NCBI GenBank assembly: GCA_009599575.1
Contig: VWND01000095.1
Span: 372,001-436,000 of the forward strand
From: Blumeriella jaapii
Lineage: Eukaryota > Ascomycota > Leotiomycetes > Helotiales > Drepanopezizaceae
Direction: 5' to 3'
Length of the DNA stretch: 64,000 nucleotides
Shown in pieces: positions 33,828 to 47,136 of this stretch (positions are counted from its first letter, which is position 1; every line of letters starts with the position of its first letter). Under the pieces are notes generated by a model. It was not told the origin of the DNA. It worked only from the letters and a program-made list of their open reading frames with translations, and did not search any database. Made by a program: the position numbers and the translations under genes.

Positions 33828-36800
33828 GAAAAAAGCGCGCCCTCGAGCTTTTATCCATTAATACGTTATTATTCAAATAATCGTACGAATCCAAACTTTC
33901 GGAATACGCCTTCAGCCAATTTATAAGTTTTGCAAAAGGACCGGAAAGCTTTTTATACGCCAAATAAAAGTCGCGCATTTTTAAAAAAGCGTATATAAAA
34001 TCAAACGCGAAGTACTACGTAAGATTTTTATTTAAACTTATTTAAAAAGCTTTGTATTAAAAAGTCTTCCGCTGCATTCGATAAACGATTAATTTTTCGA
34101 TTTCGTATTTAAATTTACTAATTATATTAATAAATTCAAAAATTGAATTAATTTAATTTAAAAGCGCGTCGTCAGCTGCTTTACGCAATCGACTAGCGTA
34201 AAAAACTGAATATACGTTTATAATACTAAAAAGTTCTAGCTTAAAAGCGTTATCGAAAATTTTAATTACAATTTTAAAAAGGCCGTTTGTAAAATTGTCG
34301 AGCTTGCGAAAAGGCCGGAAAGTCGGAAATAAACGCATATCGAGCCATACGTAATCGCTAATATTAAAATCGATCGCGCGGCGAAATTTATTCGTATTTC
34401 TTTTTATTTTATCGTAGACTTGTTAAAAATGCGATTTGGCGAGGTTCCAAGCGTCGTAATAGCGGCGAGCGTATGCACGAGCTTCGTTTGCGTTTAATTT
34501 ATATAAAAAATTAAAAAAAAGGAAAATATCGAACTTTCAGTTTTAATTAATATAAAAAGTATAATCGTATACAATTTTAAAAAATAAAAAGCCATTTAGA
34601 TTTTCGTAAAAAAAAATTATTTAAGCGAAATTTATTATTAAAAAAAATTCGCTTTAATTGTTTTAATAAAAATTTACGAAAGGTCGAAAGCGTTTTTGCA
34701 AATATTAATTATAAATTTCGGTTTGATTATCGGTTTCGGAATAAGCGGCTATCGAAAGTTTTAATTGCGTACCGAGTATTTTGTTTAATTCAGACCAGAA
34801 AGTAAATTAATACTAAAAGCTACGATCGTTAATAATACTTTTTAAAAAGCCAAAATATTTATATACGTAAAATATATACAATTTGGCGAAACTTCGAGCG
34901 TCGATATTTTTGTAATAAAAAATCGAAATAGCTTGCTTGGAAAAACGATTTATTATTACGAACACGTTATCGTAATCGTATTTATTTTTATTAAAATTGC
35001 AAAAGTTTATTATAAGATGTTTTTAAAAATAATTAAAAACAGAAAAAAGCTAAAAAAGGCCGGAGCGTTTATTTTTTAAAATAAAACTTTTTCGATAAAC
35101 GTAGCAATTGCGACAGTATTGTTTTACAAAAGCTGTTATACCTCGTTAATAATATTGGTCCGAAAGCAATTGCGTAGTTTTGCGAACGCTAAAATAAACG
35201 GTGGAAATTTGGTCGTGCATTTTTCGTATAAAAGCCAAACGAAAATAATCGACGTTTAATATTATCAAGCGACCGTAATATAACAGCAGATCGCGTTTAA
35301 ATATATACGAAATATTATTATCGTCGTTTTTTTTTCGTAACGTTTCGTATAGTTTTTTTTCGAAAAGCTATCAGACTGCTAGCTGTGCGATTAATATAAA
35401 AAATTTAATTAACGACACGAAATACGAAAAAGAAATCAGTTATTTTAACGATAAAAATAACTGTTTCGAAAGCCGTAGAAAATCGAAGTTTTTTAATTAA
35501 AAAGCGGTAATTAATCTGATCGGCTCGAAAAAAAGTCTGCAAACGCTAAATGCGTTTAAAAAAGTTTTAGCGGTCGAATTCGCTTATACGACGTATTAAT
35601 ACGTCAGCTAAAAAGTTGTGTTTATTTGGTTTGTACGTAATAAAAAAGTTGTAAACGGCGAAAAGCTCGGCCTAGCGTGCTTATCGAGCGTTTAAGAATT
35701 TAAAAGTTATAAAATATTTTAAAATTTTATAATTAATAATTATTTTAATTTAATAAACTGAATTAATTAATTTAATACGAAAATTGCTTAAAAATCTTAC
35801 GATTGCGAATATCTTTTTATCGTATACGACGTAGTTTAGCTTTGCGAAAACTATAATTTTGCTAAATAAACGACTAAAAGCTAATCGTTATTATAAAATT
35901 ACGAAAGCACAAAAGCTACTACGCCGTCGAAAGCGTTGGTTTTTAATATGCAAAAAAAGTTTTGCCTATAATATTATAAAATTGGTGCAATAATAAAAGC
36001 TAGTATAAAAAGGTCGAAATTTTTTTAATATTTAAAAGTAAAATTATAAAAAACGTTAGCCTTAGTTAAATGAATCAAAAGCTTTGCAATTATACCGTAG
36101 TTTCGAATAAAACGTCGATAAAAGTTATAAAAATCAAAAAAGCTTTATATATTTTTTATAATAATAAAAGGCTTTTAATAAGCGATTACGAAGATTTTTT
36201 TTAGATTTATTTTTAGGCTTTTAATAAAAATAATAAAACTTAAATAACGAATCCGAATAACGTTAAATTCAGATTTCCGAATATCGGCCTGTAATTTAGC
36301 GTTAGCGAACTTTTAAAGTATTTTGCGAACGTATATAACGTATTTCAAAAGGTCGGACGAATAAATAAAAATATTATTTAAATATATAATACAAAAATCG
36401 TTTAAATAATCGAAAAAAACGTCGTTTATATAGCGTTGATAAATTGCGGATTTATTAATAAAGCCAAAAAGTAGTATTTTATATTTATAAGCGCCGTAAC
36501 GCGTACGAAACGTCGTTAGTTTTTTATTCGCGGGATTTATTCGAATTTTGAAAAAAGCTTAACGAATATCGAGTTTCGTAAAAATTCGCGCTTCCGAAAA
36601 ACGAATAAAAATTTTATCGATAAAAAAAAAAAAATAGCGATTTTTACGAATAACGTTATTAAAAGCTCGATAATCGATACAAAAACGTAATAAACCGTCG
36701 GGTTTTTTAACGAAAAGTATTAAAGCAGCGAAAAAAGCGGTGAAAAGTTCGATAAAGCTTTTGTTAAAATTATTTTGCAAATAAATTTTGATAATTTCGA

Positions 36801-37332
36801 GCTTTAAAATCGATATTTTATATAAAAAAATGTATTTTAACTTTTTTTTATTTATAATAAATTCGATTTTATAATCGTAAAGCCGGTAAAAAGCTAGTTC
36901 GTTATTGGCGGCTTTAGAAAACACGTGTTCGAAGTTTTTATATTCCGGAAAAAAAAATTCGAGGAAAAGTTTATTCGAAATTTGCTTTGCTAAACTAATT
37001 AAAAAGATCGAAATCGATATTTCGTTGGTTTTGAAACGTTCGAAAAAATTGTAAAATTGGATTTTAAGAAAAGTGTTATACGTAAAGTCGTTTAGTATTT
37101 TGTCGATTTCGTATAAAAAAGTTAAAAACATTTTAATTGTTTTTTCTTTTTTGAAAAAAAGCTTGAAAACGTATATAATAATTTGGCAAATAAAAATTGA
37201 ATAAGCAATAAATTAAAAAACTCGTTTTCGAACTGGTCGTTTGAAAAGTTTAGAAAATGGCTTATTTAAATTATCGATTATATTAAGCTGAAAAACTATC
37301 GCGGCGAAAGCTTTTTTTCGGTTTTTAGTATA
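33828..37332 (-). pseudogene. A4 pol remnant: RT, RNase H, integrase, chromodomain
   Basis: The minus open stretch 36559-37131 (190 codons) carries the region upstream of RT and the RT N-terminus without the frameshift seen in A2 (KKPDGLLRFCIDYRAFNNV). RNase H follows at about 36.1-35.8 kb, integrase at about 35.2-34.4 kb, and the linker and chromodomain at 34338 to about 33.98 kb. RIP stops break the rest. The right end is cut by A5. Confidence 0.88.
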
Positions 37333-37337
37333 ACTGT

Positions 37338-37603
37338 TGTGACGATCTAATCAGTCGAAGGGCTGGGAGATCAGTCAACTGGTCGCCGTGTTCACATGGT
37401 ATGAAAAACGAGCCTTTGGTTCTGTAATAAAAATATTCATTTAAAATCAACAACTGCGAAAAGCAGAAATTGCTAAGAAAAAAAAGCCTTATATATATAA
37501 ATAGTTTTCATAATTAATGGGAAGACCCATCAGAAGACCAGGAAGCTTGCAGCTACACGTAGTTACTAGAATAATACGAGAGGCAAGAAAATAAATCGTT
37601 ATA
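37338..37603 (-). repeat. LTR of A5 (3' LTR, 266 bp)
   Basis: It starts tgtgacgatct and ends aaatcgttata on the plus strand, with one 28-bp unit. Confidence 0.95.
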
Positions 37604-37617
37604 TTATCTTTCCGTCC

Positions 37618-40600
37618 GAAAAAAGCGCGCCTTCGAGCTTTTATTTATTAGTACGTCGCTATTCAAATAATCGTACGAGTTAAATCTTCGGAATACGCTT
37701 TTAGCCAGTTTATAAATTTTGCAAAAGGACCGGGAAGCTTTTTATACGTCAAATGAAAATCGCGCACTTTTAAAAAAACGTATATAAAATCAAACGCGGG
37801 GTATTATATAAGATTTTTATTTAAGTTTATTTAAAAAGCTTTGTATTAAAAGGTTTTTCGCTGCATTCGACAAACGATTAATTTTTCGATTTCGTATTTA
37901 AGCTTATCAATTATATTAATAAGTTCAAAAGCTGGATTAATTTGATTTGAAAGCGCGTCGTTAGCTGTTTTACGCAATCGATTAGCGTGAAAAACTGGAT
38001 CTACGTTTATAATACTAAAAAAGTTTAGCTTAAAAGCGTTATCGAAAATTTTAACTATAATTTTAAAAGGGCCGTTTGTAAAATTGTCGAGCTTGCGGAA
38101 AGGCCGGAAGGTCGGAAATAAACGTATATCGAGCCAAACGTAATCGTTAACGTTAAAATCGATCGCGCGGCGAAACTTATTCGTATTTTTTTTTATTTTG
38201 TCGTAGATTTGTTAAAAGTGCGATTTGGCGAAGTTTCAAGCGTCGTAATGACGGCGAGCGTACGCACGAGCTTCGTTTGCGTTTAATTTGTATAAAAGAT
38301 TAGGAAAAGGAAAAGTGTCGAACTTTTAATTTTAATTAGTATAAAAAGTGTAATCGTATACAATTTCAAAAGGTGAAAAGCTATTTAAACTTTCGTAAAA
38401 AAGGATTATTTGGGCGAAATCTATTATTAAAAGAAATTCGCTTTAATCGTTTTAATAAAAATTTACGAAAGATCGAAAGCGTTTTTGCAGGTATTAATTG
38501 TAAATTTCGGTCTGACCGTCGGTTTTAAAATAAGCGGCTGTCGAAAGCTTTAATTGCGTACCGAGTATTTTATTTAATTTAAATTAAAAAATAAATTAAT
38601 ATTAAAGGCCACGATCGTTAATAATACTTTTTGAAAGGCCAAAATACTTATATACGTGAAATATATACAATTTGGCGAAGTTTCGAGCGTCGATATTTTT
38701 GTGATAGAAAATCGAAATAGCTTATTTGAAAAAGCGATTTATTATTACGAATACGTTATTATAATCGTATTTGTTTTTGTTAAAATTATAAAAGTTTATT
38801 ATAATATGTTTTTAAAAATGGTCAAAAACAAAAAAAAGCTGAAAAAAGCCGGGGCGCTTATTTTTTAAAACAAAATTTTTTCGATAAGCGTAGCAGTTGC
38901 GATAGTATTGTTTTACGAAAGCTGTTATATTTCGTTAATAATATTGGTCCGAAAGCAATTGCGTAGTTTTGCGAGCGCTGAAATAAGCGGTGGAAATCTG
39001 GTTATGCATTTTCGTATAAGGGCCAAACGAAAATAATCGACGTTTGATATTATTAAACGACCGTAATATAGCAGCAGGTCGCGTTTAAATATATACGAAG
39101 TGTTATTAGCGTCGTTTTTTTTCGTAGCGTTTCGTATAGCTTTTTTTCGAAAGGCTATCAGATTGTTAATTATGCGATTAGCGTGGAAAATTTGATTAAT
39201 AATACGGAATGCGAAAAAGAAATCAATTATTTTAACGATAAAAACAGCTGTTTCGAAGGCCGTGGGAAATCGAAGTTTTTTAGTTAAAAGTCGGTGATCG
39301 ATCTGATTTGCTCGAAAAAGGATTTGCAGACGCTGAATACGTTTAAAAGAGTTTTAGCGATCGAATTCGCTCGTACGACGTGTTAATACGTCAGTTAAAA
39401 AATTGTGTTTATTTGGTTTGTATATAATAAGAAAGTTATAATCGGCGAAAAGCTCGGCTTAGCGTGCTTATCGAGCGTTTAAGAATTTAGAAATTATAAA
39501 GTATTTTAAAACTTTATAATTAATAATTATTTTAATTTAATAAATTAAGCCAGCTAATTTAATACGAAAGTTGCTTAGAAATTTTACGATTACGAGCATT
39601 TTTTGTCGTATACGACGTAGTTTAGTTTTGCGAAAGTTATAATTTTGCTGAAATAGGCGATTGGAAGCCAGTCGTTATTATAAAATTGCGAAAGCATAAA
39701 AGCTATTATACCGTCGGAAGCGTTAGTTTTTAATATACAAAAAAGGTTTTGCTTGTAATATTATAAAACTAATGTAGTAATAAGGGCTAGTATAAAAAGG
39801 TCGAAATTCTTTTGATATTTAAAAATAAAATTGAAAAAAACGTTAGCTTTGGTTAAATAAACCAAAAGTTTTGCAATTATATCGTAGTTTCGAATAAAAC
39901 GTCGGTAGAAATTATAAAAACCAAAAAAGCTTTGTACATTTTTTATAATAATAGAAGGCTTTTAATAAGCGATTACGAAAACTTTTTTTGGATTTATTTC
40001 TAAGCTTTTAGTAAAAATAATAAAGCCTAAATAACGGATCCGAATAATATTAAATTTAGATTTCCGAATATCGGCTTGTAATTCAGCGTTAGCGAGCTTT
40101 TAAAGCATTTTGCGAACGTATATAACGTGTTTTAAAAAGTCGGACGAATAAATAAAAATATTATTTAAATATATAATATAAAAATCGTTTAAATAATCGA
40201 AAAAACGTCGTTTATATAACGTTGGTAAATTACGGGTTTATTAATAAAGCTAAAAAATAATATTTTGCATTTATAAGCGCTGTAACGCGTACGAAACGTC
40301 GTTAGTTTTTTATTAGCGGAATTTATTCGAATTTTATAAAAAGCTTAACGAATATCGAATTTCGTAAAAATTCGCGCTTTCGAAAAACGAATAAAAGTTT
40401 TATCAATAAAAGAAAAAAAATAGCGATTTTTACGAGTAACGTTATTAAAAGTTCGATAATCGATATAAAAACGCAATAAACCGTCGGGTTTTTTAGCGAA
40501 AAACATTAAAACAGCGAAAAAAACGGTAAAAGATTCGATGAAGTTTTTGTTAAAATTATTTTGCAAATAAGTTTTGATAATTTCGAATTTTGAAATCGAT

Positions 40601-41850
40601 ATTTTGTATAAAAAAATGTATTTCAGCTTTTTTTTATTTATAATAAACTCGATTTTATGGTCGTAGGGCCGGTAAAAGGCTAGTTCGTTACTGGCGGCCT
40701 TAAAAAACACGTGTTCGAAGTTTTTGTATTTCGAGGAAAAAAATTCGAAAAAAAGTTTATTCGAAGTTAGCTTTGCTAAGCTAGTTGAAAGGGTCGAAAT
40801 CGATATTTTATTAATTTTGAAACGTTCGAAAAAATTATAAAATTGGATTTTGAAAAAAGTATTATACGTAAGGTCGTTTAGTATTTTGTCGATTTCGTAC
40901 AGAAAGGTTAAAAACACTTTAATTGCTTTTTTTCTGAAAATCAGCTTAAAAGCGTATGTAATAATTTAGCAAATGGAAATTGAATAAACAATAAATTAAA
41001 GGATTCGTTTTCGAACTGGTCGTTTGGAAAGTTTAAAAAATGGCTTGTTTAAATTATCGATTATATTAAATTGAAAAGCTATCGCGGCGAAAGCTTTCTT
41101 TCGGTTTTTAATATAATTGTTTTTCGTAGAACGAAGAAGTTGTTTTAACGAAAAGAAAAAAAAAAAAAAAAAAAAAAATAATAAAAAAAAAATCGTTAGC
41201 CTGGGAAAATGGCGTAATTTTTTGTATTATTCTATTGGCGTCGTTATCGAAATTGGCACCGCGAATAAAATTCGATTTTTTCGCGCTTCGCATAGCGTCG
41301 TAAATCTGTTATAATTGGTCAAGGTTTTTGTTACGTTTTACAACGTCGTTTTGATAGCGAAATTAAATTTTTCGGAAATATAAATAAAAGATTTTAATAC
41401 AACGAGCGTAAAAGGCTATAGGAGGGTAAGACTTCGGCTAATAAAGCTTGCGTTTATTATAATTTAGTAAAACTTGGTATTCGGCTAATCAAGCTTTTTT
41501 TAAAATTATATTATAATTTCCGAAGTTGGTAATTAAAAAAAAAGTAAACGATTGTATTCGGTTGTTAATAATAAAATTGAAAAGCGTAAAATATATAATT
41601 AAATAGCTACGAGCTTTATTATACTTTTTTATAAGAAAAAAAGTCGGAAAAAGTTGAATTAAAAGTTTAAAAAAAAAAAAAAGAAAAGAATTTGATTAGC
41701 GCCGAATCGATCAACGTATAACCGTTCGTTTTAAAATCGGCGAACGCTTTTATTTTATACGAAAAGCTATTTTTAATAATATAACGGAAATTGTTAGTAA
41801 ATCGCTATTAAAAAGCTTTCGAACGTTAAAATAACGTATATCGCGCAATA
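37618..41850 (-). pseudogene. A5 pol remnant: protease to chromodomain
   Basis: Minus strand. The protease region is at about 41.84-41.68 kb (around agcgccgaatcgatcaacg). The open stretch 40345-40917 (190 codons) spans the region before RT and the RT N-terminus (KKPDGLLRFYIDYRTFNN, one Cys replaced by Tyr). RNase H is at about 39.85-39.55 kb, integrase at about 39.2-38.4 kb and the chromodomain near 37.9 kb. The plus open frames 38656-38868 and 41117-41314 are shadows. The GAC/TGC-to-AAC/TAT changes are those expected from RIP. Confidence 0.88.
41234..41266. repeat. 33-nt module in A5
   Basis: Begins ATTGGCG and ends CACCGCGAAT. It is orthologous in position to the A2 module and has the same 33-nt length. 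Confidence 0.5.
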
Positions 41851-41949
41851 CGTTTAAAAAAAAAGCTTTGCTTAAGCCTAGGCGTTTTTTTTTTTCGATT
41901 AGCGGAAAAGTTTTTAATTTTTTCGTATGCGTTTTGGAAATCGTTTAGA

Positions 41950-43250
41950 AAAAGATTTTCGTTTTTATTATTATTATTAAAAAGCGAATTTTCGGCCGGT
42001 TCGATTTCGTTTATATTTATCAGCCTAAAAAGGCTTTTAAGTGAAACCGAGGATCGGCTCGTAGAAGATCGTGTAAATTAGCTTTTTTTTAAACTTTTTA
42101 ATATAAAATAAAAAACGAGCGTTGTCGTTGGTCCGATCGAAAAAAAAAAAACGCCAAAAAAAGCGTTTTGGCGTGGAAAAAAAAAAAAAAAAACAGCAGG
42201 GGGCTGAAAGGGAGCTTATGAAGCATTTAAACGATTTTCGTACGTACGATTTGACTCGTAGTACGTTTTGATTAAAAACCTATTATTTTAATAAATAATA
42301 GATTTGATAAAAAAGCGATTCGCGTATAAAATTCGTTTAGCTAATTGATTTTGTTTTTTTTGGCGGACGGCGGTAAATTAATTTTTAAAAGTCGTTATAC
42401 GCGCTTATTTTAAATGCAGCTTTTTTCGTAAACGCTTTGATATTTTATCGCGAAAAACGTTTCGAAGCTGTTTATTAGTTCGTATTTAAGCGTTCGCTGC
42501 GAAAATAGAAAATCGCAAATAAAATCGCTAAAAGTCGTCGTACGTATTTATTACAAGCATTTTAAATTCGTTTTCGGCTTTCTGAACGTTTGAAAAGTCG
42601 GCCAGGAAATCGGCGACTTTTTTTATTAATTTTTCGAAAAGTATAAAATCGAAGCGGTTTAAAATACGCGGAATTAGGAATTCTTTTGCTACGCTTTCGG
42701 TCTGATCGAATATATAATTTTTGCGAAATCGATTATTAGCGAAATAATCGTAGTAAAATTCGAAATTGTCGAAAATTTTAGTTTTTTAATAACGTGCTTT
42801 GTAATTTTCGCTATTATTTAATTTAAATTTAAAATTCGAAACGCGTTTTATACGAGCTAGTCGAAAATCAGCAAATAAATGGGAATTATAGCGTTTAAAA
42901 AGCGCGCTAAAGTTTTGGCCGTTATAAAAAGATTTAAAAAAAATTCGCAAAAAGCGTAAAGATTAATTTGCAGCGCTTATTAGTTAAAATGAAACGTTGC
43001 GAAAAGATGGAGCAGCAGATTCGCAACTGACAGAAGCACGTTCGATAGATTTTACTAAACGCTTTAATTAAAAAGTTTATCGCAATCGTATAGTTTTCAG
43101 GAATTGTCGTTTACGCTTTTGCGTTTTTTTTAATTGATTTTGCAAAAGTTTCAACTGAACGCTTTTAGCGCTAAGCTGTAAGGAAAAGATGGCAGGCGAA
43201 ATAATTAGCGCTTTGCTTTTTTTTTTTGTTTTTTTTTTTCTCGGAGGGAA
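41950..43250 (-). pseudogene. A5 gag remnant
   Basis: Minus-strand region colinear with gag of A2 (27900-29170). It has no long open stretch, but the paired blocks at about 42.55-42.72 kb and 42.84-42.92 kb align with the A2 capsid segments. The open stretch at 43171-43368 (minus) lies in the 5' leader and gag start. Confidence 0.65.
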
Positions 43251-43498
43251 AACTGTTTTTTAAAAAAAAAAGCTTTTGGAAAAGGCTGCTTTTTCGCTGA
43301 TTAAAAAAGGGATTGTGATATGGTAGCAGAAGCTGAAAAGCTTTGCTAAAAGGAAAATCGTTAAACAAAAGCTATTTTTCGCGAAATGCGGAAATAAGCC
43401 TTTTTACGACCGGTCGATTATTTTGATATAATCCGTAAGAAATTCGAAGAAAAAAATAATTTACGCCGTCGCCAGCGTAAAAAAAAAGTTGTTGATAA

Positions 43499-43764
43499 TA
43501 TAACGATTTAATCAGTCGAAGGGCTAGAAGATCAGTTAACTGGTCGCCGTGTTTATATAATATAAAAAACGAGCCTTTGGTTTTGTAATAAAAATATTTA
43601 TTTAAAATTAATAATTGCGAAGGGCAGAAGTTGCTAAAAAAAAAAAGCCTTATATATATAAATAGTTTTTATAATTGATGGAAAGACCCACCAGGAGACC
43701 AGAAAGCTTGCAGCTACACGTAGTTGCTGGGGTAATACGAGGGGCAAGAGAATAAGTCGTCACA
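43499..43764 (-). repeat. LTR of A5 (5' LTR, 266 bp)
   Basis: It starts tataacgattta and ends aagtcgtcaca on the plus strand. It is equal in length to its partner. Confidence 0.95.
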
Positions 43765-46129
43765 ATTGTTTTTCGTAGAACGAAAAAGCTATTCTGAAAA
43801 AAAAAAAAAAAAGAAAAAAAAAAAATAATAAAAAAAAAATCGGCAGCCTAGAAAAATGGTGTAATTTTTTATATTATTCCATTGGCGTCGCTATTAAAAT
43901 TAGCACCGCGAATGAAATTCGATCTTTTCGCGCTTCGCATAGCGTCGTAAATCTGCCATAATTAATTAAGATTTTTGTTACGTTTTACAGCGTCGTTTTA
44001 ATAGCGAGATTAAATTTTTCGAAAATGTAAATAAAAACTTTAATATAATAAGCGTAAAAAGCTGTGGAAGAGTAAGATTTCGGCCAATAAAACTTGCGTT
44101 TATTATAATTTAGTAAAACTTAATGTTCGGCCAACCAAGCTTTTTTTAAAATTATATTATAATTTCCAAAATTAATAATTAAAAAAAAATAAACGATTGT
44201 ATTCGATTATTAATAATAAAATTAAAAAGCGTAAAATATATAATTAAATAGCCACGAGTTTTATTATATTTTTTTACAAAAAAAAAAGCCGGAAGAAATT
44301 AAATCAAAGGTTTTTAAAAAAAAAAAAGAATTTAATTAGCGCCGAATCGATTAACGCATAACCGTTCGTTTTAAAATCGGCGAGCGCTTTTATTTTATAC
44401 GAAAGGCTATTTTTAATAAATATAACGGGAATTATTAATAAATCGTTATTAAAAAGCTTTCGAACGTTAAAATAACGTATATCGCGCAATACGCTTAAAA
44501 AAAAGGTTTTGCTTAAGCTTGGGCGTTTTTCCGACTAGCGGAAAAGCTTTTAACTTTTTCGTATACGTTTTATAAATCGTTTGAAAAAGGGTTTTCGTTT
44601 TTATTATTATTATTAAAAAGCGAATTTTCGGCCGGTTCGATTTCGTTTATATTTATTAACTTAAAAAGGCTTTTAAGTAAAACCGAAAATCGGCCTGTAG
44701 AAAATCGTGCAAATTAGCTTTTTTAAACTTTTTAATATAAAATTAAAAACAAGCGTTATCGTTGGTCCGATCGAAAAAGAAAAACGCCAAAAGAGGCGTT
44801 TTGGCGTAAAAAAAAAAAAAAAACAGCAAAAAACTGAAAAGAAATTTGTAAAACATTTGAACGATTTTCGTACGTACGATTTAATTCGTAATACGCTTTA
44901 ATTAAAAACTTACTATTTTAATAAATAATAAACTTGGTTGAAAAGCGATTCGCGTATAAAATTCGTTTAGCCAATTGATTTTGTTTTTTTTGTCGGACGG
45001 CGGTAAGCTAATTTTTAAAAGTCGTTGTACGCGCTTATTTCAAATGCAGCTTTTTTCGTAAACGCTTTAATATTTTATCGCGAAAAGCGTTTCGAAACTG
45101 TTTATTAATCCGTATTTAAGCGTTCGCTGCGAAAATAAAAAATCGCAAATAAAATCGTTAAAAGTCGTCGTGCGTATTTATTACAAGCATTTTAAATTCG
45201 TTTTCGGCTTTTTAAACGTTTAAAAAATCGGCCAAAAAATCGGCGATTTTTTTAATTAATTTTTCGGAAAATATAAAATCGAAACGGTTTAAAATACGCG
45301 GAATAAAAAACTTTTTTGCTACGCTTTCGGTTTAATCGAATATATAATTTTTACGAAATCGATCGCTAGCGAAATAATCGTAGTAAAATTCGAAGTTATC
45401 GAAAATTTTAGTTTTTTAATAGCGTACTTTGTAATTTTCGCTATTATTTAGTTTAAATTCAAAGTTCGGAACGCGTTTTATACGAATTAATCGAAAATTA
45501 ATAGATAAATGAAAACTATAGCGTTTAAAAAGCGCGCTAAAGTTTTAGCCGTTAAAAAAAGATTTAAAAAAAGTTCGCGAAAAACGTAAAAATTAATTTG
45601 CAACGTTTGTTAATTAAAATAAAACGTTGCGAAAAAAAAAAAAGCAGCAGATTCGCGACTGGTAAAAACACGTTCGATAAATTTTATTAAACGTTTTAAT
45701 TAAAAAGTTTGTCGCAGTCGTATAATTTCCAAAAGTTGTCGTTTACGCTTTTGCGCTTTTTCAATTGATTTTGCAAAAGTTTTAATTAAACGCTTTCAGC
45801 GCTAGGCTGCAAAAAAAAATGGCAGGCGAAATGGTAAGCGCTCTGCCCTTTTTTTTATTTTTTTTTTCTCGAAGAAAAAACTGTTTTTCAGAAAAAAAAG
45901 CTTTTGGAAAAGGCTGCTTTTTCGCTGATTAAAAAGAAGGAGATTGAAATGTAATAGCAAAAGCTGAAAAGCTTTGCTAAAAGAGGAATCGTTAAACAAA
46001 AGCTATTTTTCGCGAAGTGCGGAAATAAGCCTTTTTACGACCGGTCGATCATTTTGGTATAATTCGTAAAAAATTCGAAAGAAAAAATAATTTACGCCGT
46101 CGCTAGCGTAGAAAAAGAGTTATTAATAA
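43765..46129 (-). pseudogene. A4 gag, leader and protease remnant
   Basis: The 5' half of A4 right of the A5 insertion. The protease open stretch at 44304-44489 (minus, including VIFIKNSLSYKIKALADFK) matches A2 27654-27845. The gag region follows at about 44.6-45.9 kb. A 33-nt module sits at 43881-43913 (ATTGGCG...CGCGAAT). The plus open frame 44707-44901 is a shadow. Confidence 0.8.
43881..43913. repeat. 33-nt module in A4
   Basis: Begins ATTGGCG and ends CACCGCGAAT, at the same relative position as in A2 and A5. Confidence 0.5.
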
Positions 46130-46396
46130 TATAACGATTTAATTAATCGAAAAGCTAAGAAATCAGTTAACTGATCGCCGTATTTATATAATATAAAACG
46201 AGTTTTTGATTTTATAACAAAAATATTTATTTAGAATTAATAATTGCAAAAGGCAAAGGTTGCTAAAAGGAAAAGGCCTTATATATATAAACAGTTTCTA
46301 CAGTTAATAAAAAGACCCACCAGGAAACCAGGGAGCTTGCTGCTACACGTAGTTGCTGGGGTGACACGAGAGGTGGCAAAAGAGTGAATCGTCACA
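46130..46396 (-). repeat. LTR of A4 (5' LTR, 267 bp)
   Basis: It starts tataacgattt and ends gaatcgtcaca on the plus strand. It carries the gcttgctgctacacgtag variant shared with the other A4 LTR, which supports the pairing. Confidence 0.95.
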
Positions 46397-46885
46397 GGCG
46401 AAGCTTCGAACGTCGATATTTTTATAACAGAAAATCGAAATAGCTTGCTTAGAAAAGCGATTTATTATTACGAATACGTTATCGTAATCGTATTTGTTTT
46501 TGTTAAAGCTGCAAAAGTTTATTATAACGTGTTTCCAAAAGTGGTTAAAAACAAAAAAAGCTGAAAAAAGCCGGGGCGCTTATTTTTTAAAACAGAATTT
46601 CTTCGATAAACATAGCAGTTGCGATAATATTATTTTACAAAAGCTGTTATATTTCGCTAATAATATTAGTCCGAAAGCAATTGCGTAGTTTTGCGAGCGC
46701 TGGAATAAGCGGTGAAAATCTGGTCGTGCATTTCTCGTACGAAAGCCAAACGAAAATAATCGACGTCTGGTATTATTAAACGACCGTAATATAACAGTAA
46801 ATCGCGTTTAAGCGTATACGAAGTATTATTATCGTTGTTTCCTTTCGTAGCGTCTCGTACAGCTTCTTTTCGAAAGGCTATATCA
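46397..46885 (-). mobile_element. A3 continuation, truncated
   Basis: Sequence resumes A3 exactly where 33546 stopped (ggcgaagcttcg). It carries the integrase core start and the zinc-binding region on the minus strand, the latter in the open stretch 46666-46899. Similarity to A2/A4/A5 stops near ggctat at about 46881. The remaining 5' part of A3 (RNase H to 5' LTR, about 4.5 kb) is absent. Confidence 0.88.
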
Positions 46886-47136
46886 GGAACCAACATCACG
46901 TGTATAAGTCAGATGATCCGCCAAAACCCTCTGCCTTCTACCAATCCTCGAATAATACTTTCTGCGGATAAGCCGTATGGGCCGGATAATATTATGAAAG
47001 CTGGAAATGATATTTAAATAAAACATTTTATAAAAATAATTGCTAAAAAACCAATTATTAAAATTATATTAAAAAAAATTAAAAAAAGATCGGAATAAGA
47101 GTTAAAAAAGCATATTAAATAAAATTCGCCTGGTTT
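46886..47136. other. Single-copy segment, lightly mutated at its left end
   Basis: This sequence lies between the truncated A3 and B2. The first 125 bp (46886-47010) have normal base composition with CA, CC and GG retained, unlike nearly everything around them. The rest is AT-rich. It contains TCACGTG at 46896-46902. No protein family is recognised. It continues after B2 at 53540, as shown by the ggttt TSD (47132-47136). Confidence 0.6.

Larger units (their letters stand above)
37338..43764 (-). mobile_element. Family A copy A5, complete chromovirus (6427 bp)
   Basis: The innermost layer of the triple A stack. The LTRs are exactly 266 bp each. The flanks are actgt (37333-37337) and attgt (43765-43769), a 5-bp TSD with one C-to-T change. 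The uninterrupted site is seen in A2 near 27118. The same gene order as A2 is recognisable. Confidence 0.95.
33547..46396 (-). mobile_element. Family A copy A4, interrupted by A5
   Basis: A complete chromovirus, 6418 bp once A5 and one TSD copy are subtracted, with LTRs at 33547-33813 and 46130-46396 and TSD ggcga. It lies inside the integrase of A3 and is split by A5 between gag and protease-RT. All three stacked copies point the same way. Confidence 0.95.

Noticed and set aside
46886..47017. Possible oxidoreductase fragment (ILSGPYG on the minus strand)
   Set aside because: A single short GPYG match without the following NAD-binding motifs is not enough to name a family.
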